20,382 nt of DNA from positions 1-20,382 of the forward strand of contig JBHGBM010000094.1 in assembly GCA_041946965.1 (NCBI GenBank). Reading direction: 5' to 3'. A program made the translations under genes and the position numbers. A model generated the notes under the pieces. That model did not search any database and was not told the origin of the DNA. It saw only the letters and a program-made list of their open reading frames with translations. Below are positions 6,220 to 13,857 of the stretch, in pieces (within the stretch, counting starts at the first letter, position 1; each line of letters begins with the position of its first letter). This stretch comes from JBHGBM01 sp041946965. GTDB taxonomy: Bacteria > Acidobacteriota > Terriglobia > Bryobacterales > Bryobacteraceae.

Positions 6220-8054
6220 CCCGGCTCCGTCCGGCTGCGGAGCTTCAAGGCCCAGATATCGGTGTCGTAAACCTTGCGCGCATAAACCAGGCGCCGCCCG
6301 TCCCGGGATACGGCCAGGCTTGTCCCGTCCTCTCCCACCGGCTCTGGACGCCTGGCACTCCCCGGAGATGCCGAGATCCTCCAAAGGCTTCGCTGCGACA
6401 AGTGCCCTCCCGAGGAAAAGACGATCTCCCGCCCGTCGGCCGTCCATGCGGGGCCGCCGACCGCCTCATTCAGAAAGGTCAGCCGGCGGGGCTCGCCCTT
6501 CGGCGTGAGATCCGCGGCGACATCCATCACGTACAGGTCACAGGCGCTCGTGCCGCTCTGCCTCACATAGGCCAGCCTGCTGCCATCCGGCGAGAACGCA
6601 GGCGACAGCGCATAGCCTGTGGTGAGCCTTCGCTTCTCGCCGGTTTCGGTTGAAACCAGGAACAAGCCCGAAGTCTCCCCTGCGCCGCCCGCATGACTGA
6701 CGGCCAGGGCCCTGCCGTCCCTGGTCCAGGCCAAGTGGGAGTACAGGTACAGGCTCGCTGCCAGGGTGGTAATCTCCGCCGTTTTCCGTTCGGGGCCCCC
6801 CAGGGCCGGGATCAACATCACTGCCGTGCGCCCGCCAGGCGAAATCCGCAGGAAGGCGATCCACCGGCCATCGGGCGACCATGCGGGCGAGCGGTCCGGC
6901 GCGGGATTCGTGGTCAGCCGCAGCGCCCCACCCGGCCCGATCAGCTTCACATAGATGTCGAAGTTGTCCTGCTTTTCGCCATTCCAGGAGTATGCGACCT
7001 GGTTCCCATCCGGAGAAAAGCTGGGCTCGGTTTCCTCCCCGGCGCGGGCGGTGAGAGGGACCGGCCGGTACTGGGCGCCTGGAACCGGGGCTCTTTTGCG
7101 CAGGAACCAGGCGCCCGCGGCCGCCAGCGCGATCGCGGCCACGCCGCATCCGGCCCACATCAGCATCCGGCGCCGGCTCCTGGGCGCCGGCGCTGTGCCG
7201 AGAAGTTTTCCGGATTCGGATTCTTCCTTCAAATCCTCCAACGCCAGCCTGGCGTCTTCCATGTGGCGTGTGCGCCGCTCCGAGTCCTTCCGCAAACAGC
7301 GGGCGATGAGCCTGGCGAGGTCGTACGGGACCTCCGCGCCGAGCGGCGCCGGTTCCTGGTTGATGATTGCCGCCAGCGTGGACATCTTCGAATCCCCCGA
7401 AAATGCCGGCCGTCCGGTGACCATCTCATAGAGCACCGCGCCGAAGCTGAAAATATCCGAGCGCGCATCTACCGCCTTGCCCTCCGCCTGTTCGGGCGAC
7501 ATGTACGCGGCGGTGCCGACGATGGCGCCTTCCTCGGTTTTCACGCTCACCGTCGCCGTGGTGTCCTCATCGGAACTGCCGTGCTCCACCAGTTTCGCCA
7601 GGCCGAAGTCGAGCACCTTCACCTGGCCCTTCTCCGTGACGATCACGTTGGCCGGCTTGAGGTCCCTGTGGATGATGCCGGCCCCATGCGCGCAAGCCAG
7701 CGCGTCGGCCATCTGCACGGCAATCTTCAGCGCCTCGTTCCAGCGCATCCCTTTGCGCGGGATCAACTGGTCGAGCGTCTTGCCGGGGACGTACTCCATG
7801 ACGATGAAGTCGTGGCCGCCCTCGGAGCTGATGTCGTAAATCGTGACGATGTTGGGGTGGTTCAAGGCGGAGGCCGTCTTGGCCTCCTGCACGAAGCGCG
7901 CCTTGCGGCCGGGATTGGAGACCATCTCCGGGGGCAGCACCTTGATGGCTACAAGGCGGCCGAGGTGCGAATCCCTGGCCTTGTAGACCACCCCCATCCC
8001 ACCCTCACCGAGCTTCTCCAGGACTTCGTAGTGCGCCAGTTGTCTGCCGGTCAA
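6069..8054 (-). CDS. Serine/threonine protein kinase with TM segment and TolB propeller, N-terminal part of a frameshifted gene
   Basis: The kinase domain is intact: GEGGMGVVY (16-24), Lys38 in VAIKV, HRDLKPANV (129-137), DFG (149-151) and MSPEQAEGK (185-193). One transmembrane helix at about 299-317 separates it from TolB-like blades (FSPDGN, WSPDGR, WTRDGR, FSPDGS, VSRDGR). The natural sequence runs through residue 612 (ALKLRSRTEPG); beyond that the frame is wrong and stops at 6069. The start is TTG 8054, chosen because it has a ribosome site and no other in-frame start precedes it before the stop at 8079-8081. The beginning MTGRQLAHYEVLEKLGEGGM is typical of the family. It is a paralogue of kinase 1, faces it, and is followed by the NTF2-like lipoprotein on the same strand. 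Confidence 0.85.
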   Translation of the reverse strand: MTGRQLAHYEVLEKLGEGGMGVVYKARDSHLGRLVAIKVLPPEMVSNPGRKARFVQEAKTASALNHPNIVTIYDISSEGGHDFIVMEYVPGKTLDQLIPRKGMRWNEALKIAVQMADALACAHGAGIIHRDLKPANVIVTEKGQVKVLDFGLAKLVEHGSSDEDTTATVSVKTEEGAIVGTAAYMSPEQAEGKAVDARSDIFSFGAVLYEMVTGRPAFSGDSKMSTLAAIINQEPAPLGAEVPYDLARLIARCLRKDSERRTRHMEDARLALEDLKEESESGKLLGTAPAPRSRRRMLMWAGCGVAAIALAAAGAWFLRKRAPVPGAQYRPVPLTARAGEETEPSFSPDGNQVAYSWNGEKQDNFDIYVKLIGPGGALRLTTNPAPDRSPAWSPDGRWIAFLRISPGGRTAVMLIPALGGPERKTAEITTLAASLYLYSHLAWTRDGRALAVSHAGGAGETSGLFLVSTETGEKRRLTTGYALSPAFSPDGSRLAYVRQSGTSACDLYVMDVAADLTPKGEPRRLTFLNEAVGGPAWTADGREIVFSSGGHLSQRSLWRISASPGSARRPEPVGEDGTSLAVSRDGRRLVYARKVYDTDIWALKLRSRTEPGVRPHDSSLPLESTAIPPTLPTARRLRSTRIAPGPKKSGLRTRTARMPGN

Positions 8055-8057
8055 ACC

Positions 8058-8065
8058 GCCTCTCC
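8058..8065 (-). promoter_or_regulatory. Ribosome binding site supporting the TTG start of kinase 2
   Basis: The minus strand reads GGAGAGGC just before GGT and the TTG codon at 8054. The purine-rich GGAGAGG core is about 4-5 nt from TTG, which supports this rare start codon. Confidence 0.45.
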
Positions 8066-8135
8066 CAAATAGGGAATTTCAGATCTGTTGAGTCTACCTC
8101 CGGGCGCCTCGCCCAGGCAACACAATCAAAAGATC

Positions 8136-8141
8136 TACAAT
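8136..8141 (+). promoter_or_regulatory. -10 element of a probable leaderless promoter
   Basis: TACAAT (5 of 6 to consensus) is followed by 6 nt and then ATG 8148, so transcription should begin at or next to the start codon. No Shine-Dalgarno sequence is present. The same TACAAT-N5-ATG arrangement occurs at 19977-19966 on the minus strand. Confidence 0.5.
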
Positions 8142-8147
8142 CTTCCT

Positions 8148-10220
8148 ATGGTTCTGCTGGCCCTTGCCCTGACCCTCTACGTGGAACCCACGCCGCCGGC
8201 CCGCTTCGCCGCCACGGAAATCCGTCTCGCCGCGGGCGCAACCGTCGAGCGCGATCTGGCCGTCCTGGGCGAAGCCCGTGAAGGCCCCCGCATGGTGCTG
8301 GCCTCCGGTGAGGCGGCGCGCCGCGCGGCCGCGAAACTCGGCATCGCGTGGCGTCCCGGTGCGGCGCAGTCCTACAGCATCCGGCGCCGCGGCGAGACCA
8401 CAGCCGTCCTCGCCGCCGATCCCGCCGGCGCCATGTACGGTGGCCTCGACCTCGCCGAAGCCCTCCGGCTCGGCGCCGAAATCCGCGACTCCGATCACGC
8501 CCCCCACATCGCCCGCCGCGGCATCAAGTTCAACCTCCCGCTCGACCTCCGCACGCCCAGCTACTCGGACGCCGGCGACGCCGCCCAGCAGAACATCCCC
8601 GAGATGTGGAGCTTCGATTTCTGGCGTGAGTTTCTCGACTCCCTGGCCCGCCACCGCTTCAACGTCCTCACGCTCTGGAACCTGCACCCATTCCCCTCCA
8701 TGGTCCAGGTCCCCGAGTACCCCGACGTGGCGCTCGACGACGTCCAGCGCACCCGCGTGAAGTTCGATTCCACCTTCTCCCTCACCGGCAGCGACATGCT
8801 GCGTCCCGCCATGCTCACTGACGTGGAAACCGTACGCCGCATGAGCATCGCGCAGAAGATCGCCTTCTGGCGCGACGTGATGCAGCACGCGCACGACCGC
8901 GGCATCGAGGTCTACTTTTTCACGTGGAACATCTTCACCTGGGGCGCCGCGCCCAAGTACGGAATCACGGACGCGCAGGATAACCCCGTCACCCTCGACT
9001 ACTTCCGCAAGAGCGTGCGCGAGACCGTGCGCACCTACCCGCTGCTGGCCGGCATCGGCATCACCGCGGGCGAGCACATGCAGAACCGCAAGGACGAGCT
9101 CGCGAAAGAGAAGTGGCTGTGGAAGACTTACGGCGAAGGCATACGCGACGCGCTCGCCGAACAGCCCGGCCGCGAGTTCCGCCTCATCCACCGCTATCAC
9201 CAGAGCGCGCTCGAACCCATCCTCGCCGAATTCCGGCGGCATCCGGGGCCATTCGACCTGAGCTTCAAGTACGCCGTGGCCCACATGTACTCTTCGCCCG
9301 CGCCGCCTTTCGCCAGAGCCGCCCTCGCCGAGCTGCCTTCGAACCTGCGCATGTGGATGACCGTGCGCAACGACGACATCTACTCCTTCCGCTGGGGCGA
9401 CCCCGCCTACGCGCGCGCCTTCATCCGCAACCTGCCCGGTCCGGACAAGCTGGCCGGCTTCTACATGGGACCCGACGGTTACATCTGGGGCCGCGAGTTC
9501 CTCAGCACAGAGCCGGAGACGCCGCGCGAGCTGGTGATCGCCAAGCAATGGTACAGCTTCATGCTGTGGGGCCGGCTGAGCTACGATCCCACGCTGCCGG
9601 ACTCGCTGTTCGAGCGCACCCTGGCGCGGCGTTTCCCGCAGGCGCCTTCCGCCAAACTGTTCGCCGCTTCCAACGAAGCCTCCCGCATCATCCCGCTGGT
9701 GACGCGCTTCTTCTGGGGCGACATCGACCTGAAGTGGTTTCCCGAAGCCTGCATCAGTCACCCGAAACATAAAGGCTGGTACACCGTGAAGCACTTCGCC
9801 GAGGGCGAGACCATGCCCGGCAGCGGCATCCTGAATATCCGCGAATACCGCGCCGGACGCCGCGACGGCATCACGCCGCCGCAGGTGGCCGCGGAACTGA
9901 AAGAGCACGCCGCCGCCGCACTGAAGCTGGCGGCGGAGCTGCGCCCCGCGCAGGGCAGGGAACTGCGGCTCACGCTCGGCGACTACGAAGCCATGGCTCA
10001 TCTCGGGAATTACTATGCGGAAAAGATCCTCGGGGCCGTGGAGCTCGGGAACCCCGAAGCCGTAAAGCACCTCGAGGCCGCGCTGGAGCACTGGAAGAAG
10101 TACGCCGCCGCGGCCACCGCGCAATACAAGCCCCAAATGCTCACGCGCATCGGCTACGTGGATCTGAACGCGCTGACCGAAAAGGTCCGTGCCGACATCG
10201 CCCTGGCCAAGTCGTGGTAG
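8148..10220 (+). CDS. Large alpha-glucuronidase-like (GH67/GH20-type architecture) glycan-acting protein
   Basis: 690 residues from ATG 8148; the frame is open to TTG 8088, but only ATG 8148 gives a signal-like MVLLALALTL start. Residues to about 130 form an alpha/beta domain of the kind that precedes the barrel in GH20/GH67 enzymes (AADPAGAMYGGLDLAEALRL). The TIM-barrel-like part starts at ARRGIKFNLPLDLRTPSYSD and has many aromatic and acidic patches: FNVLTLWNLHPFP, VYFFTWNIFTWG, GIGITAGEH (Glu309), MTVRNDDIYSFRWGD and GFYMGPDGYIWGREF. The last 150 residues look helical. Glu309 and the DD pair are candidate catalytic residues, not proven. The DUF4832 gene starts 10 bp after the stop, so both are probably one operon. 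The exact family and substrate are open. Confidence 0.65.
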   Translation: MVLLALALTLYVEPTPPARFAATEIRLAAGATVERDLAVLGEAREGPRMVLASGEAARRAAAKLGIAWRPGAAQSYSIRRRGETTAVLAADPAGAMYGGLDLAEALRLGAEIRDSDHAPHIARRGIKFNLPLDLRTPSYSDAGDAAQQNIPEMWSFDFWREFLDSLARHRFNVLTLWNLHPFPSMVQVPEYPDVALDDVQRTRVKFDSTFSLTGSDMLRPAMLTDVETVRRMSIAQKIAFWRDVMQHAHDRGIEVYFFTWNIFTWGAAPKYGITDAQDNPVTLDYFRKSVRETVRTYPLLAGIGITAGEHMQNRKDELAKEKWLWKTYGEGIRDALAEQPGREFRLIHRYHQSALEPILAEFRRHPGPFDLSFKYAVAHMYSSPAPPFARAALAELPSNLRMWMTVRNDDIYSFRWGDPAYARAFIRNLPGPDKLAGFYMGPDGYIWGREFLSTEPETPRELVIAKQWYSFMLWGRLSYDPTLPDSLFERTLARRFPQAPSAKLFAASNEASRIIPLVTRFFWGDIDLKWFPEACISHPKHKGWYTVKHFAEGETMPGSGILNIREYRAGRRDGITPPQVAAELKEHAAAALKLAAELRPAQGRELRLTLGDYEAMAHLGNYYAEKILGAVELGNPEAVKHLEAALEHWKKYAAAATAQYKPQMLTRIGYVDLNALTEKVRADIALAKSW

Positions 10221-10230
10221 AACCGGAGAC

Positions 10231-11613
10231 ATGATCCACATCAACCTGGCCGCCTTCCTGCTCAGTTCTGCCGCCGCGTTCGGCCAGAGCGGCGCTTACG
10301 TGATCCGCCCCGCGGAGATCGACGATATCCTAATCAACCCGGGGATGGGCATCCAGACATTTCAGCGTTTCAACGGAGAGGCGCTATACCCCACGCTCCG
10401 CTGGTCCGAAGCCGGCCCCACGCAGAAGGGCGTGCAGGCCCCGACCAAGCCCGACTTCCCGGGGAGTTCCCTTGCCTACTGCCGCTGGTTCTGGTCGGAG
10501 CTGGAACCGCAACCCGGCAAGTACCGCTGGGAGATCCTGGACAACGCCCTCGCGGAAGCTCACAGCCACAACCAGACGCTCGACATCCGTATGATGCCCT
10601 ATGACCAGAGCCATCCCCTGCCCGAGTGGTACCGCAATTCCGGCGCCCGCCGCGCCAACAAACCCGAGGACAAGGACGGAGCGATCTGGTCCCCCGACTC
10701 CGATGACCCGCTCTACCTCAAGCACTGGGGCGCGCTCGTAACCGAGGCGGGCAAGCGCTACGACGGCCACCCCGACCTCGACTCCGTGGATGTCTCCACG
10801 GTCGGATACTGGGGCGAGGGCTGGGGTCCGTATCTACCCTCCTGGCAGCGGCAGAAAGAGCTGATCGACGTCTACTTCGACGCCTTCAAGGTCACGCCGC
10901 TGCTCATGAATTTCGACGAGCCGCGCGCGCTCGAATACGGCGTGAAGCGGGGCGCGGGCTGGCGCCTGGACTGCTGGGGCGACCTGGGCGGCCGCGGCAA
11001 AGGCATGATGCACATGCTCGACATGTACCCGCAGCAGGTGGTGCGCACGGGGATTCAGGACGCCTGGCTGCGCTATCCCGTATCGCTCGAAACCTGCGGC
11101 ACGCCGGGCAGTTGGAAGCTGTGGGGCTACACCGATGCGCAGTTGCAAAGCATCTTCGAACAGGCCCTGCGCTGGCACGCCGCCTCCATCAACATCAAGT
11201 CCACCCCCATCCCCCAGGACTGGCGGGCGAAATGGGACGAGTTCCAGAAACAGATCGGTTACCGCTTCGTCCTGCGCCGGCTGGAGTACCCCAAAGCCGT
11301 TCGCGCGGGCCAGATGATGCCCGTCAAGTCATGGTGGGTGAACAAAGGCGTGACGCCGCCCTACCTGGACCTGGTGCTGGCATTCGCCATCGGCGATACG
11401 GCCATGGAGACGCCCGCCGATCTCCGGAAGTGGATCCCCGGCGACCAGATCTTCGACGGCAACCTCTACGTTCCCCGCGCTCTGAAGCCCGGCCCATACA
11501 AGCTGCGTGTCGCGATACTGGACGCGCGCACCAGAAAGCCCGCGGTGAAACTCGCCATCCAGGGCCTTCAGCCCGATGGCTGGTACGACCTGGGCATGAT
11601 CGAGGTTCGCTAG
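10231..11613 (+). CDS. Secreted DUF4832-domain protein with glycosidase-like barrel
   Basis: 460 residues. ATG 10231 has GGAG close upstream (ACCGGAGAC) and begins a signal peptide ending AAAFGQ. The N-terminal part (about 35-330) reads like a GH42/GH-A-type barrel: INPGMGIQTF, AYCRWFWSELEPQPGKYRWE (where W-S-x-x-E-P-x-x-G-x-Y-x-W is typical of glycosidase barrels), LDIRMMPYDQSHPLPEWY, and VDVSTVGYWGEGWG with an acidic residue at a strand end. From about residue 343 the DUF4832 domain follows (GYRFVLRRLEYPKAVRAGQ, VKSWWVNKGVTPPY, LAFAI, PGPYKLRVAILD), a beta-sandwich seen at the end of such proteins. It likely acts on or binds sugars with its operon partner. The stop shares CTAG with the convergent DUF1080 gene. 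Confidence 0.75.
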   Translation: MIHINLAAFLLSSAAAFGQSGAYVIRPAEIDDILINPGMGIQTFQRFNGEALYPTLRWSEAGPTQKGVQAPTKPDFPGSSLAYCRWFWSELEPQPGKYRWEILDNALAEAHSHNQTLDIRMMPYDQSHPLPEWYRNSGARRANKPEDKDGAIWSPDSDDPLYLKHWGALVTEAGKRYDGHPDLDSVDVSTVGYWGEGWGPYLPSWQRQKELIDVYFDAFKVTPLLMNFDEPRALEYGVKRGAGWRLDCWGDLGGRGKGMMHMLDMYPQQVVRTGIQDAWLRYPVSLETCGTPGSWKLWGYTDAQLQSIFEQALRWHAASINIKSTPIPQDWRAKWDEFQKQIGYRFVLRRLEYPKAVRAGQMMPVKSWWVNKGVTPPYLDLVLAFAIGDTAMETPADLRKWIPGDQIFDGNLYVPRALKPGPYKLRVAILDARTRKPAVKLAIQGLQPDGWYDLGMIEVR

Positions 11614-12356
11614 TCCGCCAGCCGCCGCAGCCAGACATTGCGGAAGCGCATCCGGGTGATGGGCGCTGTCATCTTCGCGCCCGGCGGCACTCGCTTGCCC
11701 TGGAACCCGTTGTGGTCTTGCAGGATCAGGGGGCCCTCCTCCAGGCAGCCGCCCCGGGGCGCGGCCGGCACGTGATCCTGCACCAGCACGCCGTTGTGCA
11801 GCACCGTGAGGCTGCCGGGCGTCCGCACCTGCCCGCCCGCGCCACAGCGCGGCGCATGATAGACGATGTCATAACTCTGCCACTCGCCCGGGCGCCGCGA
11901 AGCGTTCACCAGCGGCGGCGCCACCCCGTAGAAGGCTCCGCAGGCGCCGTCGGCGTAGGTCGGGTTCTGGTAGGAATCCAGGATCTGGACTTCGTTGCCG
12001 CGGCTGTGCAGCAGCACGCCGCTGTTTCCACGCTTCTGCCCGCTCTGCTCGGGCATGGAGGGTACGTTGAACTCCACGTGGATCTGCGCGCTGCGGAATT
12101 TCACGCGGCTGTGGAGGTCGCCCGCTCCGGTGCGGCAGAGCAGAATGCCGTCCTCCACCGCCCATTCCGGAGACTGCCCCTCGGACCCCATCCAGTTGGA
12201 GAGATCCTTGCCGTCGAAAAGCACGACGGCATCGGAAGGCGCTTTGCCGGGCGCCGCTTCCACCGCGGCGGGTTGCGGCCCGGTTTCCTTCTTCGGGGCG
12301 CCCGCCACCACAATGGCGAGCAGTGCGGTCGAAATCAAGACGCCAGGTTGTCTCAT
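11610..12356 (-). CDS. 3-keto-disaccharide hydrolase domain (DUF1080) secreted protein
   Basis: 248 residues with a signal peptide (MRQPGVLISTALLAIVVAGA). The domain begins VVLFDGKDLSNWMG, the signature LFDGkdLxxW of DUF1080, followed by WAVEDGILLC, GDLHSRVKF, IHVEFNVPS, GNSGVLLHSRGNEVQILDSY, ending GPLILQDHNG and RMRFRNVWLRRL. This is a concanavalin-like jelly roll. Characterised members hydrolyse 3-keto-glycosides; others have only binding roles. Neighbouring genes lack the usual Gfo/Idh/MocA oxidoreductase that makes 3-keto sugars, so that partner must lie elsewhere if it exists. The ribosome site AGGAAGAT lies just before the ATG, and a TATCAT -10-like box is at 12371-12376. It overlaps the DUF4832 stop by 4 bp. 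Confidence 0.85.
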   Translation of the reverse strand: MRQPGVLISTALLAIVVAGAPKKETGPQPAAVEAAPGKAPSDAVVLFDGKDLSNWMGSEGQSPEWAVEDGILLCRTGAGDLHSRVKFRSAQIHVEFNVPSMPEQSGQKRGNSGVLLHSRGNEVQILDSYQNPTYADGACGAFYGVAPPLVNASRRPGEWQSYDIVYHAPRCGAGGQVRTPGSLTVLHNGVLVQDHVPAAPRGGCLEEGPLILQDHNGFQGKRVPPGAKMTAPITRMRFRNVWLRRLAD

Positions 12357-12370
12357 ATCTTCCTGTGTCT

Positions 12371-12376
12371 ATGATA
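12371..12376 (-). promoter_or_regulatory. -10-like element of the DUF1080 gene
   Basis: The minus strand reads TATCAT 14 nt before the ATG at 12356, leaving a short leader with AGGA. The -35 region is not recognisable. Confidence 0.25.
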
Positions 12377-12409
12377 GTCGCCCGCTGCGCCGGCTGTGGG
12401 CGGCAACCG

Positions 12410-12622
12410 CTACTCTACCGTGACCCGCGTCCCCTTGCTCTCTTCCCGCGAGAGGTTGGCAATGCGGTCGTCGATCACGCTGCGGATTCCGCGCAGGAAT
12501 TCGATGCGCGAGGCGCGGAAGTGGCTGCGGGTCGTCTCCGACCACAGGTTGTGCACCAGCGGTTTGAGGTTCAGGCAAAAGAAGCAGCCTGGTTCCTCGG
12601 CCTTCGGTTTGGCTTCTTCCAT
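12410..12622 (-). CDS. Small CxxC protein coupled to ArsA-type ATPase
   Basis: 70 residues (the frame also has an upstream TTG at 12628, but GGGAGG lies 7 nt before ATG 12622 and only 1 nt before TTG). The stop of the ArsA gene (TGA, 12627-12625) is 2 bp upstream, so translation is coupled. The sequence has Cys13 and Cys16 in GCFFC, a hydrophobic segment LNLKPLVHNLW (His24), then RSHFRASRIEFLRGIRSVID, a probable amphipathic helix rich in Arg, and a polar tail. It has no signal peptide. C13, C16, H24 and H34 could bind a metal, but this is inference. I do not recognise a characterised family; the codon pattern and operon position support a real gene. Confidence 0.65.
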   Translation of the reverse strand: MEEAKPKAEEPGCFFCLNLKPLVHNLWSETTRSHFRASRIEFLRGIRSVIDDRIANLSREESKGTRVTVE

Positions 12623-12624
12623 AA

Positions 12625-13812
12625 TCAAGCCTCCCTCATCTCCACCGTCAATACCTTATTCTCCAACTTTGCGCGCGCCGGGGAAAGGGCCGCCATCGAG
12701 ACCGGCAGCCCTATGTGCCGCCGCATGGTCCCGATCTCCACCACCAGCTCGTCGCCCTTCTTGAACAGCCCCACCTCGCCCTTGGCCGCGAACGGCAGTT
12801 GCATCCGCACCTCGTAGTGCCCGTTGCGCTTCACGAATGTGTAGGGCGCCTCCGTGCGGGTGACGGCCGCCGGGTCTTCGGTTTCGGTGTAGAGCGACTC
12901 CGCGAGTTCTTCCAGCCGCTCGCGCCCCAACACCTCGTGCGTGAACAGCGGCACGCGCTTCACCGGCACCGGCGCGAAGTACGTCTCGATCTCCTCCAGG
13001 ATGCGCTGCTGCGATTCGCGCCATTCCGAAAACCAGGTATCGGTCACCGCCGCCGGCAGGACGCGGTTCACGATCACCGTGTCCACCGTCAACCCGTGCA
13101 GCGAGAAATACACGAACGCCCGTTGCGTCTCCCGCAGCACCATCTTCTCGGGATTGGTCACCAGGCGCACGCTGGTGACGCGCGCGTCTTCGAGCAGCTC
13201 GTCAACGCCCTCCAGCCGCGTGAAAAGCTGCTGGATGTTGGCGAAATAGCTGTCGGTCGGCAATTCCACCGGCGAGACCCGGTTGGCCACCGGCCGTATG
13301 GCCTTCACCAGCCCGCGCTGGAACGGGAAAATGTGCTTCATGTACCATTCGAGCGTGGTGGGCATGCTGACGAAACGCATCGACTCCGCCGTCGGCGCTG
13401 CATCCAGCACGATCACGTCGTACCGTTCCTCCCGGCGGAACTGGTTGATGTACATCATCGCGCTCAGTTCCTCCATGCCGGGCAGTATGGCGAGCTCCTC
13501 GGCTTCCACGTCGCTGATGCCCGTGGTGCGCAGCACCGCGACCACGTAGGACGAGATCTCCCGCCAGTGCCGCTTGATCTCACGCTGTATGTTCACCTCG
13601 TGAATGGAGAGCCGGTCCGCGATGCGGTACGGATCGCTGGTCTCGCCGTGAAACAGGCCGGCCGGAATGTCGAAGGAATCCGCCAGGCTGTGCGCCGGGT
13701 CCACGCTCATCACCAGCGTGCGGTAGCCCACCCGCGCAAGTTGCAGTCCCGTGGCCGCCGCCAGGCTGGTTTTGCCCACGCCCCCCTTCCCGCTGTAAAG
13801 CAGGATCCTCAT
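12625..13812 (-). CDS. ArsA/Get3-family ATPase with C-terminal HSP20-like domain
   Basis: 395 residues from ATG 13812, which has GAGG at the right distance (the frame is open to TTG 13830, without a ribosome site). The deviant Walker A is GKGGVGKTS (8-16), switch I DPAHS (38-42), switch II DAAPT (137-141), and a nucleotide-base contact around VNRVLP (248-253). The middle helical region (FPFQRGLVKAIRPVANRV) is the variable part between the switches. Residues about 322-393 (YTFVKRNGHYEVRMQLPFA to ENKVLTVEM) form the HSP20-like ArsA C-terminal domain of bacterial members. Single-domain ATPases of this kind act as dimers, in arsenite export or in delivery of tail-anchored proteins. No arsB, arsC or arsR is nearby, so a non-arsenic role is more likely. 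The small CxxC gene follows. Confidence 0.9.
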   Translation of the reverse strand: MRILLYSGKGGVGKTSLAAATGLQLARVGYRTLVMSVDPAHSLADSFDIPAGLFHGETSDPYRIADRLSIHEVNIQREIKRHWREISSYVVAVLRTTGISDVEAEELAILPGMEELSAMMYINQFRREERYDVIVLDAAPTAESMRFVSMPTTLEWYMKHIFPFQRGLVKAIRPVANRVSPVELPTDSYFANIQQLFTRLEGVDELLEDARVTSVRLVTNPEKMVLRETQRAFVYFSLHGLTVDTVIVNRVLPAAVTDTWFSEWRESQQRILEEIETYFAPVPVKRVPLFTHEVLGRERLEELAESLYTETEDPAAVTRTEAPYTFVKRNGHYEVRMQLPFAAKGEVGLFKKGDELVVEIGTMRRHIGLPVSMAALSPARAKLENKVLTVEMREA

Positions 13813-13857
13813 ACCTCTATTCTCCCGCAATGTGCCATGATGGTGCTTCGTAAGACA

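Noticed and set aside
8081..8136. Two AGATCT palindromes 50 bp apart before the glycan gene
   Set aside because: Six-base palindromes occur by chance and the flanks are not alike.
8094..10244. A 716-residue minus-strand frame
   Set aside because: It is the antisense shadow of the glycan gene; GC-rich codon bias removes stops. It has Val/Gly/Glu-rich low-complexity sequence and no start signals.
12715..13857. Upstream extension of the galM frame to 12715
   Set aside because: This part is antisense to the ArsA-type ATPase and reads as His/Arg-rich nonsense. The galM signal peptide begins at 13858.
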